Below are positions 9,586-18,763 of a stretch of 64,000 bases of DNA, one piece after another. A model generated the notes under the pieces. The model saw only the letters and a program-made list of their open reading frames with translations, made no database searches and was not told the DNA's origin. How positions within the stretch are numbered: position 1 is the first letter of the stretch; each line of letters begins with the position of its first letter. The DNA is from Comamonas koreensis (lineage in GTDB: Bacteria; Pseudomonadota; Gammaproteobacteria; Burkholderiales; Burkholderiaceae_C). The position numbers and the translations under genes were made by a program. The stretch is from assembly GCF_014076495.1 (NCBI RefSeq), contig NZ_CP043575.1, forward strand, positions 2,604,001-2,668,000, in the 5' to 3' direction.

Positions 9586-10481
9586 CGTGTCTTCCCGTCC
9601 TGGCGCGCATTGAGTCCGTCGTTCAGCCCTTCGCCCACCAGGTTGAAGGCCAGCACGGTGAGCAGGATGGCGACGCCGGGGAACACGGCCATCCACCAGG
9701 CTTGGCGCAGCACGGTGCGGGCCGAGCCGATCATGTAACCCCAGCTCATCAGATTGGGGTCACCCAGGCCCATAAAGCTCAGGCTCGATTCGAGCAGGAT
9801 GGCGGTGGCCACCATCAGGGACGCCATCACCACGATGGACGAGGCGGCATTGGGCAGGATCTGCGCCAGGATGATGCGGGGCGTGCTTTGGCCAGCCAGC
9901 TGGGCGGCGGCGACAAAGTCGCGCTGGCGCAGGGTCAGGAATTCGCCGCGCACCAGGCGCGCCACCGGCGGCCAGGACACGAGCGCAATGGCCACAATGA
10001 TGGAGTTGACCGAGGGCTCAAAAATCGCCACCAGTACCAGGGCCAGTGCAAAGCTGGGTACAGACTGGAACATTTCGGTAAAGCGCATCAGGCTGGCATC
10101 GACCCAGCCGCCAAAGTAGCCCGATACCGCGCCAATGCCCACGCCAATCAGCAGCGACACCAGGGTCGAGATCACGGCGATCAGCAGCGAAATGCGCGCG
10201 CCCAGCACCAGGCCCGAGAGAATGTCGCGGCCCATGGTGTCGGTGCCCATCGCAAAGCCTGCGCGCTCCATCGGCGGCAAAAAGGGTTGCTCGACCATGT
10301 CCCAGGGGTTGTGCGCGGCCAGCAGCGGGCCAAAGCAGACCAAGAGCGCCACGACCAGCAAGATGGCCAGGCCCAAAAGGGCGCCCCGGTTGCGGCAAAA
10401 GCGGCTCCAGAAGGTCGAGCGGTGCTTGTTCTTGGCGGGAGGCGTAGCGGCCACCAGGGCCGGCTCGGAAATAGCAGTCAT
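9582..10481 (-). CDS. ABC transporter permease, DppC-type
   Basis: A 299-residue inner-membrane permease of the oligopeptide class. A cytoplasmic N-terminus is followed by a first transmembrane helix (LLGLAILLVVALLVCFG), the periplasmic GTDTMGRDILSGLVLGAR motif typical of DppC/OppC, and the EAA-type loop (RGEFLTLRQRDFVAAAQLAG) that contacts the ATPase. It pairs with the DppB-type permease encoded 14 bp upstream, and its stop overlaps the start of the ATPase gene. Confidence 0.94.
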   Translation of the reverse strand: MTAISEPALVAATPPAKNKHRSTFWSRFCRNRGALLGLAILLVVALLVCFGPLLAAHNPWDMVEQPFLPPMERAGFAMGTDTMGRDILSGLVLGARISLLIAVISTLVSLLIGVGIGAVSGYFGGWVDASLMRFTEMFQSVPSFALALVLVAIFEPSVNSIIVAIALVSWPPVARLVRGEFLTLRQRDFVAAAQLAGQSTPRIILAQILPNAASSIVVMASLMVATAILLESSLSFMGLGDPNLMSWGYMIGSARTVLRQAWWMAVFPGVAILLTVLAFNLVGEGLNDGLNARQDGKTR

Positions 10482-10495
10482 CGCAAGGCTCCGTT

Positions 10496-11470
10496 TCAGC
10501 CCAGCTCGATCCGGGGATCGACCAGGGTGTAGACAAAATCAGTGATCAGGTTGAACAGCACCGCCACGGCGGCTGCAACCAGGAAGCAGCCCAGCAGCAG
10601 GTTGTAGTCGCGCTGCAGCAGGGCATCGAACATCAGGCGGCCAATGCCGGGCCAGGCAAACACCGTCTCGGTCAGCACCGCGCCGCCAATGAGGCCGCCG
10701 GCCTGGATGCCCGCCAAGGTAACGATGGGCAGCAAGGCATTGCGCAGAATGTGCTGGCGCTGGATGCGGCCCATGCGCACGCCCTTGGCGCGGGCGGTTT
10801 TGACAAAGTCCATCTGCGCGACTTCGAGCATCGAGGCCCGGGTCATGCGGGCATAGACCGCCATATAAAAGAGCGCCAGCGTGAGGGACGGCAGCACCAG
10901 ATGCTGGGCAATGTCCCAGGCGCGGGCAAAGCCGGTGGCGTCGCTCCCGACGGTGAAGTAGCCAAAACCGGGCAGCCAGCTCAGCTGCACCGAGAACACC
11001 AGCACCGCCATCATGGCCAGCCAATACAGCGGCGTGGCATAGAACACCAGCGCCACAAAGGTGATGGCGCTGTCCACCCATTTGCCGACATGGCGGCTGG
11101 CCGTGGCGCCCAAGGCCACGCCAAAGATCAGCGACATCACAAACGCGCTGCCGGTGAGCAGCAAGGTAGCGGGCAGGCGCTCGGCAATCAGATCCAGCAC
11201 CGGGCGCTGCTGCCGGTAGGAAAAGCCCAGGTCCAGCTGCGTGATGTGGCCCAGGTAGTTGGCCAGCTGGGTGGTGACGGGCTTGTCCAGACCGAACTGC
11301 TCGCGCAGCTGAGCGACAAACTGCGGGTCCGAGGCACCGGCTTCACCGGCAATGACGGCAACCGGGTCGCCGGGCGCTGCCCGGATCAGCATGAAGTTGA
11401 CGGTGGCTATGCACATGAGCACCAGCAGACCCTGGAGCACCCGGACGGACATGTAGCGGAGGCGGTTCAT
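10496..11470 (-). CDS. ABC transporter permease, DppB-type
   Basis: A 324-residue permease with six predicted membrane segments. The N-terminal RYMSVRVLQGLLVLMCIATVNF helix and the motif RAAPGDP are diagnostic of DppB/OppB proteins, and the ATPase-coupling loop is seen as RASMLEVAQMDFVKTARAKG. The ATG at 11470 (MNRLRYM) was preferred over an upstream in-frame ATG because it places the first helix at the N-terminus. It lies about 120 bp downstream of the binding-protein gene and 14 bp upstream of the DppC-type gene. Confidence 0.94.
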   Translation of the reverse strand: MNRLRYMSVRVLQGLLVLMCIATVNFMLIRAAPGDPVAVIAGEAGASDPQFVAQLREQFGLDKPVTTQLANYLGHITQLDLGFSYRQQRPVLDLIAERLPATLLLTGSAFVMSLIFGVALGATASRHVGKWVDSAITFVALVFYATPLYWLAMMAVLVFSVQLSWLPGFGYFTVGSDATGFARAWDIAQHLVLPSLTLALFYMAVYARMTRASMLEVAQMDFVKTARAKGVRMGRIQRQHILRNALLPIVTLAGIQAGGLIGGAVLTETVFAWPGIGRLMFDALLQRDYNLLLGCFLVAAAVAVLFNLITDFVYTLVDPRIELG

Positions 11471-11592
11471 AGCGGGGAGACCTTGGAGCGAGACAAAAGC
11501 GCTGCCATCCCGCACGCGCCAGCGGGGGCTGGCAGCGTGCAGAGTTCAGCAAGAAGAGAGGCGCTGCGGCCTAGGCCGCAACCGGCGGGGCC

Positions 11593-13158
11593 TTAAGCTA
11601 TGGACGCACGGCTCAGGCTGTCATTCAAGCCCACGCCGGAGCTGATCGGGTTCTTGATCTTGGTGCGGTAGAGCGTGGGGAAGTTGATCTCATGCAACCA
11701 GGCCACCGGCACCTCTTCGGTCAGGATCTTCTGCACCTCGGCATAGGCCTTGGCGCGGTCGGCATCGGTCAGGGCCTTGGCGCCGGCGTCAAACAGTGCA
11801 TCCACCTTGGGGTTGACATAGCCTTCGATGTTGTTGAACGGCGAGCCCTTGGCAATCGTGTGGCTGGTGTAGGTACGCGCCACGCCCAGCGCAGGATCGG
11901 GGTATTGGTAGACATAGATGATGGCCATGTCAAAGTCCCACTCGGCGGTGCGCTGGTTCCAGCCGGCCACATCGGTGCCGGTGGTCTCCACCTTGATGCC
12001 GGCCTGGATCAGGTTCTGGCGGATCATCTCGGCCAGGCGCTGCCAGGATTCGCCATAAGGCAGCGGCAGCAGCTTGACGGTCTCGCCCTTGTAGCCGGCT
12101 TCCTTGAGTAAGGCCTTGGCCTTGTTCAGATCGCGCGGGTACTTGGTGACATCATCGGAGGCGAACTTCACATGCTGGTTGAAGGGGCCGGCAGCCGTCT
12201 TGGCAAAACCCTGCCAGGCGACCTTGACCATGGCCTCGCGGTCCATCGCATACATCACGGCCTGGCGGAACTTGGGGTTGTCAAAGGGCGCCTTGCGGTT
12301 GTTGAGCACCAGCCAGGAATGGGGCGAGTAGAACTCCCAGCCCTTGGTGGTGACCGCTGCTCCAGGCAGCTTGGCCAGGCGGGCCACATCAAAGAACTCG
12401 ACCGCGCCGCCGGGCACCACATCGACCTTGCCGGACTCAAACGCTGCTGCGCGCGAGGCCGCATCCGGGATGATGTGGAAGTACAGGTTCTCCACCATGG
12501 GCTCGCCCTTGGTGTGGTAGAGCTCATTGGCCACCAGCTGGATGTAGGAGCCCCGCACCCATTCCTTGTACTTGAAGGGGCCCGTGCCAATCGGCTTGGC
12601 ATTGGCGGGGTTGGTGGCGTAGTCGGTGTTTTCGTAGATGTGCTTGGGGATCATCGGCATCGAGCCGGTATCGAACAGGCTGATGAAGGGCCCAAACGGG
12701 TACTTGAGCTTGAACTCCACCGTGTTGGCATCGATGGCGCGCACGCTCTCCAGCGGCTCGAGCGAGGCGCGAAGGCGGGCATGGGTCTTGCGCAGAAACT
12801 TGTCGACCGAGAACACCACATCATCGGCAGAGAAGGGCTTGCCGTCGTGCCACTTGACGCCGGACTTGAGCTTGAAGGTGTAGGTCAGGCCGTCGTCGGA
12901 GCGGCTCCAGGCCGTGGCCAGCAGGCCATGGGGTTCGAGCTTGTCGTCGTAGCGCAGCAGGCCTTCGTAGATATAGCCGGAGACCAGCTGGGTGGGGCCG
13001 TTTTGCACAATGCCCAGCATCAGGCCCGAGGGCTCGGGCTGCACCATCACATTGATCGTTCCCTTGGTTTGCTGCGCCAACGCTGCCATGGGCACGCCCG
13101 CGATGCTGAGGCCGGCACCGGCCAGGCTGTAGGAGATAAGTTCACGCCGATTGATCAT
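11593..13158 (-). CDS. ABC transporter periplasmic substrate-binding protein, family 5 (DppA/OppA-like)
   Basis: A 521-residue SBP_bac_5 protein. It begins MINRRELISYSLAGAG, a twin-arginine-like or Sec signal ending near ALAQQ at about residue 30, followed by the family's early motif LLRYDDKLEPHGLLATAW and WHDGKPFSADDVVFS. Size and layout match dipeptide or opine binders. The ATG at 13158 has an AGGAAG box at the proper distance. It is the second gene of the minus-strand operon, 96 bp from the aldolase gene. It defines the specificity of import for the whole operon, but the ligand cannot be read from sequence. Confidence 0.93.
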   Translation of the reverse strand: MINRRELISYSLAGAGLSIAGVPMAALAQQTKGTINVMVQPEPSGLMLGIVQNGPTQLVSGYIYEGLLRYDDKLEPHGLLATAWSRSDDGLTYTFKLKSGVKWHDGKPFSADDVVFSVDKFLRKTHARLRASLEPLESVRAIDANTVEFKLKYPFGPFISLFDTGSMPMIPKHIYENTDYATNPANAKPIGTGPFKYKEWVRGSYIQLVANELYHTKGEPMVENLYFHIIPDAASRAAAFESGKVDVVPGGAVEFFDVARLAKLPGAAVTTKGWEFYSPHSWLVLNNRKAPFDNPKFRQAVMYAMDREAMVKVAWQGFAKTAAGPFNQHVKFASDDVTKYPRDLNKAKALLKEAGYKGETVKLLPLPYGESWQRLAEMIRQNLIQAGIKVETTGTDVAGWNQRTAEWDFDMAIIYVYQYPDPALGVARTYTSHTIAKGSPFNNIEGYVNPKVDALFDAGAKALTDADRAKAYAEVQKILTEEVPVAWLHEINFPTLYRTKIKNPISSGVGLNDSLSRASIA

Positions 13159-13254
13159 GGTTGCTTCCTGTCTTGGTATCAAGGGGTGCCTGGCCCGGCT
13201 GGGCTTGCGGCGGTGGAGCCGCAAAGGCGGCGGCATGCAAGGGTCGAGAGGTCC

Positions 13255-14067
13255 TCAGTCGCGGTAGTGGCTGCGGCCCGGGGGCTGCAAAAAGCCCAGC
13301 AGGCCCTGCCATTCGCGCTCATGCGGGTCGGCGCGCTTGGGCTGGCCGGGCATCACATCGGTGTCGCCGCTCTCGTACTGGCGGGCGGTCAGCTCGCAGA
13401 CCTCGGGCGGCACGGGGTTGATGGCCTGGCCGCTGGACTGGATGGCCAGCTGCACGCGGCAGGCGCGGTCCAGGTTGAGCATCAGGATGAAGGCCTCGGC
13501 CACGCTGTGGCCCAAGGTGAGCAGACCGTGGTTGCGCAGCACCATGGCCTTGGCCGTGCTGCCCAGGTCGGCGACCAGGCGCTCGCGCTCATGCAGATCC
13601 AGCGCGATGCCTTCGAACGTGTGGTAGGCCACGCGGTTGTAGAACTGCAGCGCCCACTGGTTGCTCGGCTGCAGGCCGCATTGCAGTGAGGACACCGCCA
13701 CGCCCGCTTCGGTATGCGAGTGCACGACGCAGGCGGCGTCATGGCGGGCCGCATGCACAGCGCTGTGGATCACAAAGCCGGCCGGGTTCACCTCGTAGGG
13801 CGTGTCCTCGACGATACGGCCCTCGGCATCGATCTTGACCAGCGAGCTGGCCGTGATGTCCTTGAACAGGGTGCCAAAGGGGTTGATGAGGAACTGGTCA
13901 GTGCGGCCTGGCACCCGCGCCGAGATGTGCGTGTAGATGCTGTCGTCCATCCCGAAATGGGCCATCAGGCGGTAGGCGGCGGCCAGGTCTTCGCGAACGC
14001 GCTGTTCGCTGTCGGTATGCGGTTTGTCGTAGCCGGATTGGACGTCGGCATCAGCCATTGCAAGCAT
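13255..14067 (-). CDS. class II aldolase/adducin family protein
   Basis: A 270-residue protein of the class II aldolase/adducin-N fold. It keeps the zinc ligands in VVHSHTEAGVAVSS and the later RNHGLLTLGHS, the acidic residue region FILMLNLDRACRVQL, and the N-terminal THISARVPG with INPFGTLF. Members include fuculose-phosphate aldolase and decarboxylase-like proteins, so the reaction is uncertain. It opens the minus-strand operon. The ATG at 14067 is preceded by TGAGGA at good spacing; an ATG at 14079 is in frame but less well spaced. The promoter region contains the tandem repeat at 14089-14116. Confidence 0.88.
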   Translation of the reverse strand: MLAMADADVQSGYDKPHTDSEQRVREDLAAAYRLMAHFGMDDSIYTHISARVPGRTDQFLINPFGTLFKDITASSLVKIDAEGRIVEDTPYEVNPAGFVIHSAVHAARHDAACVVHSHTEAGVAVSSLQCGLQPSNQWALQFYNRVAYHTFEGIALDLHERERLVADLGSTAKAMVLRNHGLLTLGHSVAEAFILMLNLDRACRVQLAIQSSGQAINPVPPEVCELTARQYESGDTDVMPGQPKRADPHEREWQGLLGFLQPPGRSHYRD

Positions 14068-14088
14068 TGTTGTCCTCATTAAATTTAT

Positions 14089-14116
14089 GTCGTCTAGCGA
14101 CAGTCGTCTGTCGACA
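14089..14116. promoter_or_regulatory. tandem 14-bp repeat, candidate operator of the minus-strand operon
   Basis: Two adjacent copies, GTCGTCTAGCGACA and GTCGTCTGTCGACA (12 of 14 identical), lie immediately upstream of the aldolase start. Each copy is itself an inverted repeat of the form GTCG-N5-CGAC, and the second contains the perfect palindrome TGTCGACA. Twin dyads beside the first gene of an operon that encodes its own FadR-type GntR protein suggest the binding site of that regulator; this link is inferred. Confidence 0.6.
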
Positions 14117-14435
14117 GGACGTAAGTTAACAGACTGAATCGCGGATGGAAAGGGTTGCGGACTAGGTGATTTCCAGCAGGCGCGCTTTGACCTGGCGCAG
14201 AAAATTTGCAAAGCACCACAATGGGTTAGGTGGTGATGTCCTTGCCTGGATATGGTGCAGGAATGCGCAAAAAATGCCTTGGCTTGGTGCGTGTGCGACT
14301 GCGCCCTCGGCGCCTTGCACCATCGCGGTGGCCCTGGTGTTTTCCCTGGTTTGGGCTTGGCCCCGGTGGCTGGATTGGCCGTGGTGCAGGCCTTGGCTTG
14401 ACAGTGTGGATGGCGGTGACCCAGCAGCCCTGGGG

Positions 14436-14441
14436 TAAGAT
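14436..14441 (+). promoter_or_regulatory. possible -10 element before the riboswitch
   Basis: TAAGAT lies 7 nt before the first helix of the TPP riboswitch, the right distance for transcription to start at the aptamer. No convincing -35 hexamer sits 16-18 nt upstream; a perfect TTGACA at 14398-14403 is too far away. Weak call. Confidence 0.25.
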
Positions 14442-14448
14442 GGCGCCT

Positions 14449-14521
14449 GCTCCGGGGTGCACGCCAGTGCTGAGATCTACACCCGAGAACTTGAACCGGG
14501 TCATTCCGGCGGAAGAAGAGC
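14449..14521 (+). promoter_or_regulatory. TPP riboswitch (THI element)
   Basis: All conserved blocks of the thiamine pyrophosphate aptamer occur in order: GGGGTGC (14454-14460), GCTGAGA (14468-14474), ACCC, then GAACTTGAACCGGGTCATTC followed by CGGCGGAAG. This matches base by base the usual GAACCTGATCYGGGTAATGC-CGGCG core. GCTC at 14449-14452 pairs with GAGC at 14518-14521 as the base of P1. It lies 77 nt upstream of the LuxE-like gene, so TPP should lower expression of the six-gene operon at 14599-20588, as in other Gram-negative THI elements that block translation or cause termination. The leader between aptamer and ATG is GC-rich with hairpin potential. Confidence 0.93.
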
Positions 14522-14598
14522 CAAGTCCCTGCCAGGGGCGCCTTGCGCGCATGGGGGGAGCCTTCGGAGCATGACCTCACCGCTCTCGAAGGAATTCC

Positions 14599-15681
14599 AT
14601 GGACAAGGCCGATACGCTGGTCGCAGACCTGCTTGCATTCATCGCAATGGATGGCTGCACCGATGACCAGTTTGACCAGCTCGCGCTGCGTCTTTTTGCC
14701 TACCAATACGCATCCAATACGCCGTTCCGCAGCTTTTGCCAGCGCCGTGGCGCAAGCCCCCGCACGGTCAAGACCTGGAGCGATATCCCGGCTGTGCCCA
14801 TCGACGCCTTCAAGGCACTGGAGCTGCGCAGCGAGCCGCCGTCGTCCACCGAGCGTGTCTTCATGACCAGTGGCACCACGGGCCGCGCGGCACGGGGCAG
14901 GCATTTTCATCCTGCCCTGCAGGTGTATGACCTGTCGATGCAGCAGCATTTCGCCACCCGCTTTATGCAGGGCACAGCGCGCATGCCAATGGGCATCCTG
15001 TTCCCTGATGAGGCGGCCATGCCCAACTCGTCGCTGGCGCATTACCTGGCACTGGCCAAGTCGAGCTTTGGCACACCGGAGAGCCGCTATTTTCTCGGGC
15101 CGGAGGGCCTGGATATGGCCGGGCTCTGCGCCGCGCTGGAAGCGGCTGAGCGCAGCGGCCAGCCCTATGCACTGCTGGGCGCCAGCTTCAGCCTCGTGCA
15201 TGTGATGGATGCGCTGCGTGCCCAGGGCCGCCGCTATCATCTTCCAGCGGGCAGCCGCATCCTGGATACCGGCGGCTACAAGGGCCAGTCGCGTGAGCTG
15301 CCGTTGGCCGACTTCTATGCCGGCCTTTCCGAACTGTTGGGCGTGCCGCCCGAGCTGTGCATCAACATGTATGGCATGACCGAGCTGAGCACCCAGTTCT
15401 ACGACAACGGCAATGCCACGTTGCCCTCGGTCAAGTCCGGCCCGCACTGGATTCGCTCGCGCCTGGTCGAGCCCGTCAGCGGCCGCAGCGTAGCGCCTGG
15501 CGAGCGCGGCATTCTGGTGCACTGCGACCTGGCCAACTACAACGCGGTCAGCACCATCCTGACCGAAGACGTGGGCCTGTGGGCCGATGGCGGCTTTTTG
15601 CTGCTGGGCCGGGCCGAAGGGGCCGCCGCCAAAGGCTGCTCGCTGGCCGTCGATGAGTTTGTGCAAGCGGCGCGCGCATGA
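14599..15681 (+). CDS. LuxE-like acyl-protein synthetase (ANL-type carboxylate-activating enzyme)
   Basis: A 360-residue protein of the LuxE acyl-protein synthetase family. The ATP-binding FMTSGTTG is at 88-95, followed by LDTGGYKG, NMYGMTEL and a C-terminal DGGFLLLGR. A cysteine near residue 347 (AKGCSLAVDEF) sits where LuxE carries its acyl group. The family activates a carboxylic acid with ATP and holds it as a thioester for LuxC. The start has a strong AAGGAA box 5 nt upstream. It is the first gene after the TPP riboswitch and overlaps the LuxC-like gene by 4 bp. No luciferase genes are nearby, so a light-emission role is not supported; I infer activation of a carboxylate related to thiamine. 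Confidence 0.87.
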   Translation: MDKADTLVADLLAFIAMDGCTDDQFDQLALRLFAYQYASNTPFRSFCQRRGASPRTVKTWSDIPAVPIDAFKALELRSEPPSSTERVFMTSGTTGRAARGRHFHPALQVYDLSMQQHFATRFMQGTARMPMGILFPDEAAMPNSSLAHYLALAKSSFGTPESRYFLGPEGLDMAGLCAALEAAERSGQPYALLGASFSLVHVMDALRAQGRRYHLPAGSRILDTGGYKGQSRELPLADFYAGLSELLGVPPELCINMYGMTELSTQFYDNGNATLPSVKSGPHWIRSRLVEPVSGRSVAPGERGILVHCDLANYNAVSTILTEDVGLWADGGFLLLGRAEGAAAKGCSLAVDEFVQAARA

Positions 15682-17183
15682 TGCAGCCGCAAGCCGCTGA
15701 GCGCATGGCCGGGCGCATGCGGGCCGGCTACCTGCCAGGCCTGGAGGAAAGTCAGGTACGCTGGCAGGTGCTGGTGTTTGAGCGCGCGGGCCAGCGCCTG
15801 GAGGTCGAGGTGCCGGTGCTGACCGGCGCGCAGATGCAGGCCCTCACCGAGCGGTTGCGCGCCGCCGCGCAGCGCCAGCTGCAGCCGATGCCGCTGGCCG
15901 AGATTGTGGCGGCGATTGACCGCGCCATCGCCCGCCTGCTGGACCCGGCCGACCCCTATCGCCGCCAGATCGATGCCTGCCTCCCGCTGGTGTGCGGCTA
16001 TGACGCGGCGATGGTTCGCCTGGGGCTCAACGGCCTGTTCAAGACCTTTCGCGCGCCCCAGCTGTGGCGCTTTGTGGGCGAGGATTTTGCCAACCCCCTT
16101 GTGCTGGACGGCTTTGTGCCCGCCGCCAAGGGCGGAGCGGTGCGTGCCTACGGCCCCGGCCTGCTGCTGCACAGCTGGGCCGGCAATGTGCCGGCGCTGT
16201 CGCTGTGGAGCCTGGTTTGCGGCCTGCTCGTCAAAGCGCCTAGCTTCGGCAAGCTGGCCAGTGCCGAGCCGCTGTTTGCCGGCTGGTTTGCGCGTTTGCT
16301 GGTCGAAGTCCATCCGCCCTTGGCCGACTGCCTGGCCGTGGTCTGGTGGCCCGGCGGCGCCCAGACGGGCGACAGCGCCGAAGGTGCGCAGGTGCTTTAC
16401 GCCGAGGCCGATACCGTGATGGCCTATGGCAGCAACCAGACCCTGGCCGCGCTGCGCCAGCAGTTGCCGGTGACCACGCGTTTTTTGCCCCATGGCCACA
16501 AGCTGGGTTTTGGCATGGTGGGTAGGGCGGCACTGGATGCCGTCAAAGCGCCGGCCCATGCGCGGCTGGCAGCCTGGGATGTCATGCGCTATGACCAGCA
16601 AGGCTGCTACTCGCCCCATGTGTTTTATGTAGAGCGGGGCGCCACGGTCTCACCCCGCGCCTTTGCCGATTACCTGGCCGCCGAGCTCGCCAACCTGCAG
16701 CAGCGCTTTGCGCGCCGCCCGCTGGATCTGGAAGAGGGCGCCGGCATGGCGCGCTGGCAGCAGTCGCTGGAGTGGCGTGCGCCCGCCGATGATGGCGCCG
16801 CCCCGCAGCTGATTGGCCCGGCCGATGCGCCCTGGAGCGTGGCCTATAGCGACAGCCTGGAGCCGCTGGCGCCCACGGCGCTCTACCGCAGCATTGTCGT
16901 CGTGGGGGTGGACAGCCTGGAGCAGGTGGTGCCGTTGATAGCAGCCCAGCGTGACTACCTGCAGAGCGCAGGCCTGGCCGTGGGCCCCGAGGATTTGTAC
17001 CGCCTCGCCGGCCTGCTGGGGGCCGCCGGCGTCACCCGCATCAGCGCGCTGGGCGCCATGGGCATGCCCGAAGCCGGTTGGCACCATGACGGGCGCTTTA
17101 GCCTGCTCGACCTGATGCGGATGACCGAGATCGATGCCGCTGCCGAGGCCGCCGCCCAGCCGCTGGCGCGCTACGCAGACTGA
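15678..17183 (+). CDS. LuxC-like acyl-CoA/acyl-protein reductase
   Basis: A 501-residue protein of the LuxC family, related to aldehyde dehydrogenases. The nucleotide-binding region with HSWAGNVPALSLWSLVCGLL is at about 165-184, and the catalytic cysteine is C310 in YDQQGCYSPHVFYVERG. The family reduces an acyl thioester to the aldehyde with NADPH. The gene is translationally coupled to the LuxE-like gene (ATGA at 15678-15681; ATG at 15681 is an alternative), giving an acid-to-aldehyde reductase pair. Position behind a TPP riboswitch and in front of a THI5-type transporter implies a substrate in thiamine metabolism, not a fatty acid. Confidence 0.87.
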   Translation: MMQPQAAERMAGRMRAGYLPGLEESQVRWQVLVFERAGQRLEVEVPVLTGAQMQALTERLRAAAQRQLQPMPLAEIVAAIDRAIARLLDPADPYRRQIDACLPLVCGYDAAMVRLGLNGLFKTFRAPQLWRFVGEDFANPLVLDGFVPAAKGGAVRAYGPGLLLHSWAGNVPALSLWSLVCGLLVKAPSFGKLASAEPLFAGWFARLLVEVHPPLADCLAVVWWPGGAQTGDSAEGAQVLYAEADTVMAYGSNQTLAALRQQLPVTTRFLPHGHKLGFGMVGRAALDAVKAPAHARLAAWDVMRYDQQGCYSPHVFYVERGATVSPRAFADYLAAELANLQQRFARRPLDLEEGAGMARWQQSLEWRAPADDGAAPQLIGPADAPWSVAYSDSLEPLAPTALYRSIVVVGVDSLEQVVPLIAAQRDYLQSAGLAVGPEDLYRLAGLLGAAGVTRISALGAMGMPEAGWHHDGRFSLLDLMRMTEIDAAAEAAAQPLARYAD

Positions 17184-17194
17184 AGGGCGGCGCG

Positions 17195-17937
<743 letters not shown>

Positions 17938-17941
<4 letters not shown>

Positions 17942-18723
17942 ACCCTCTCTTGATAGCCCGGCTCTGGGCCACTGCGTTGCTGGTGCTGCTGCTGGCCGTG
18001 TGGGAGGGCGCTGGGCGCCTGGGCGGCATCTCGGCCCTGGTGCTGCCCGTGCCGTCGGCGGTGCTGCAGGCCTTGTGGACGGGGCTCGCGTCCGGCTACT
18101 TTTGGCCGCATGTGGCGGCCACCGTGCAGGCGGTGCTGCTGGGCCTGGCTGCCGGTGCCTGTTTTGGCTTGCTGGCGGGTATGGCCTTGGCCGAGTCGGT
18201 GTTGCTGGAGCGCGTGCTCAAGCCCTATGTGGTCGTCAGCCAGGTGGTGCCCAAGCTGGCGCTGGCGCCGCTGTTTGTGCTGTGGTTTGGTTTTGGCATG
18301 CTGCCGACGGTGCTGATCACGGCGCTGGTCTGCTTTTTTCCGCTGATGGAAAACACCTTGACGGGCCTGCGCCAGGTCGATGCACAGCGCCTGCAGCTGT
18401 TTCGCATGCTGGGGGCCAGCCGTCTGCAGACCTTATTGCGGCTCAAGCTGCCCATGGGGTTGCCCGCGATTCTCGCGGGCCTGCGCGTGGCCGTGGTGCT
18501 GGCGCTGGTGGGTGCGGTAGTGGCAGAGTTCATGGGTGCCAGCCAAGGGCTGGGCGCGGTGGTGATTGCCGCCCAGGGAATGATGGACACCAGCTTGATG
18601 TTTGCCGCGCTCTTGCTGATTGCGGCGCTGGGCTTGCTGATGTACCAGGCTTGCCTGCTGCTGGAGCGCTGGTTGCTGCGTAGCCATGCAGTCGCTGGCG
18701 CCCCGGCAGGCCCGCGCCGTTGA
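17938..18723 (+). CDS. ABC transporter permease, SsuC/TauC/ThiX-type
   Basis: A 261-residue permease with about six membrane spans. It keeps the subfamily landmarks VSQVVPKLALAPLFVLWFGFG and the ATPase-coupling segment LFRMLGASRLQTLLRLKLP. It follows the ATPase gene with an ATGA overlap and precedes the binding-protein gene by 40 bp. In thiamine-regulated operons this position is usually occupied by thiX, the permease for formylaminopyrimidine or HMP; the same role or a variant is likely here. Confidence 0.92.
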
Positions 18724-18763
18724 TTTTTAGATTTTTGCTCGATTGCTTCTGGATGGACCGCTT

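Noticed and set aside
13255..15666. An 803-codon minus-strand frame joining the class II aldolase to sequence antisense to the LuxE-like gene.
   Set aside because: Only the last 270 codons look like protein; the rest is antisense to the riboswitch and LuxE-like gene.
14599..17183. A bioluminescence (lux) operon.
   Set aside because: No luxA, luxB or luxD is present and the TPP riboswitch points to thiamine metabolism.
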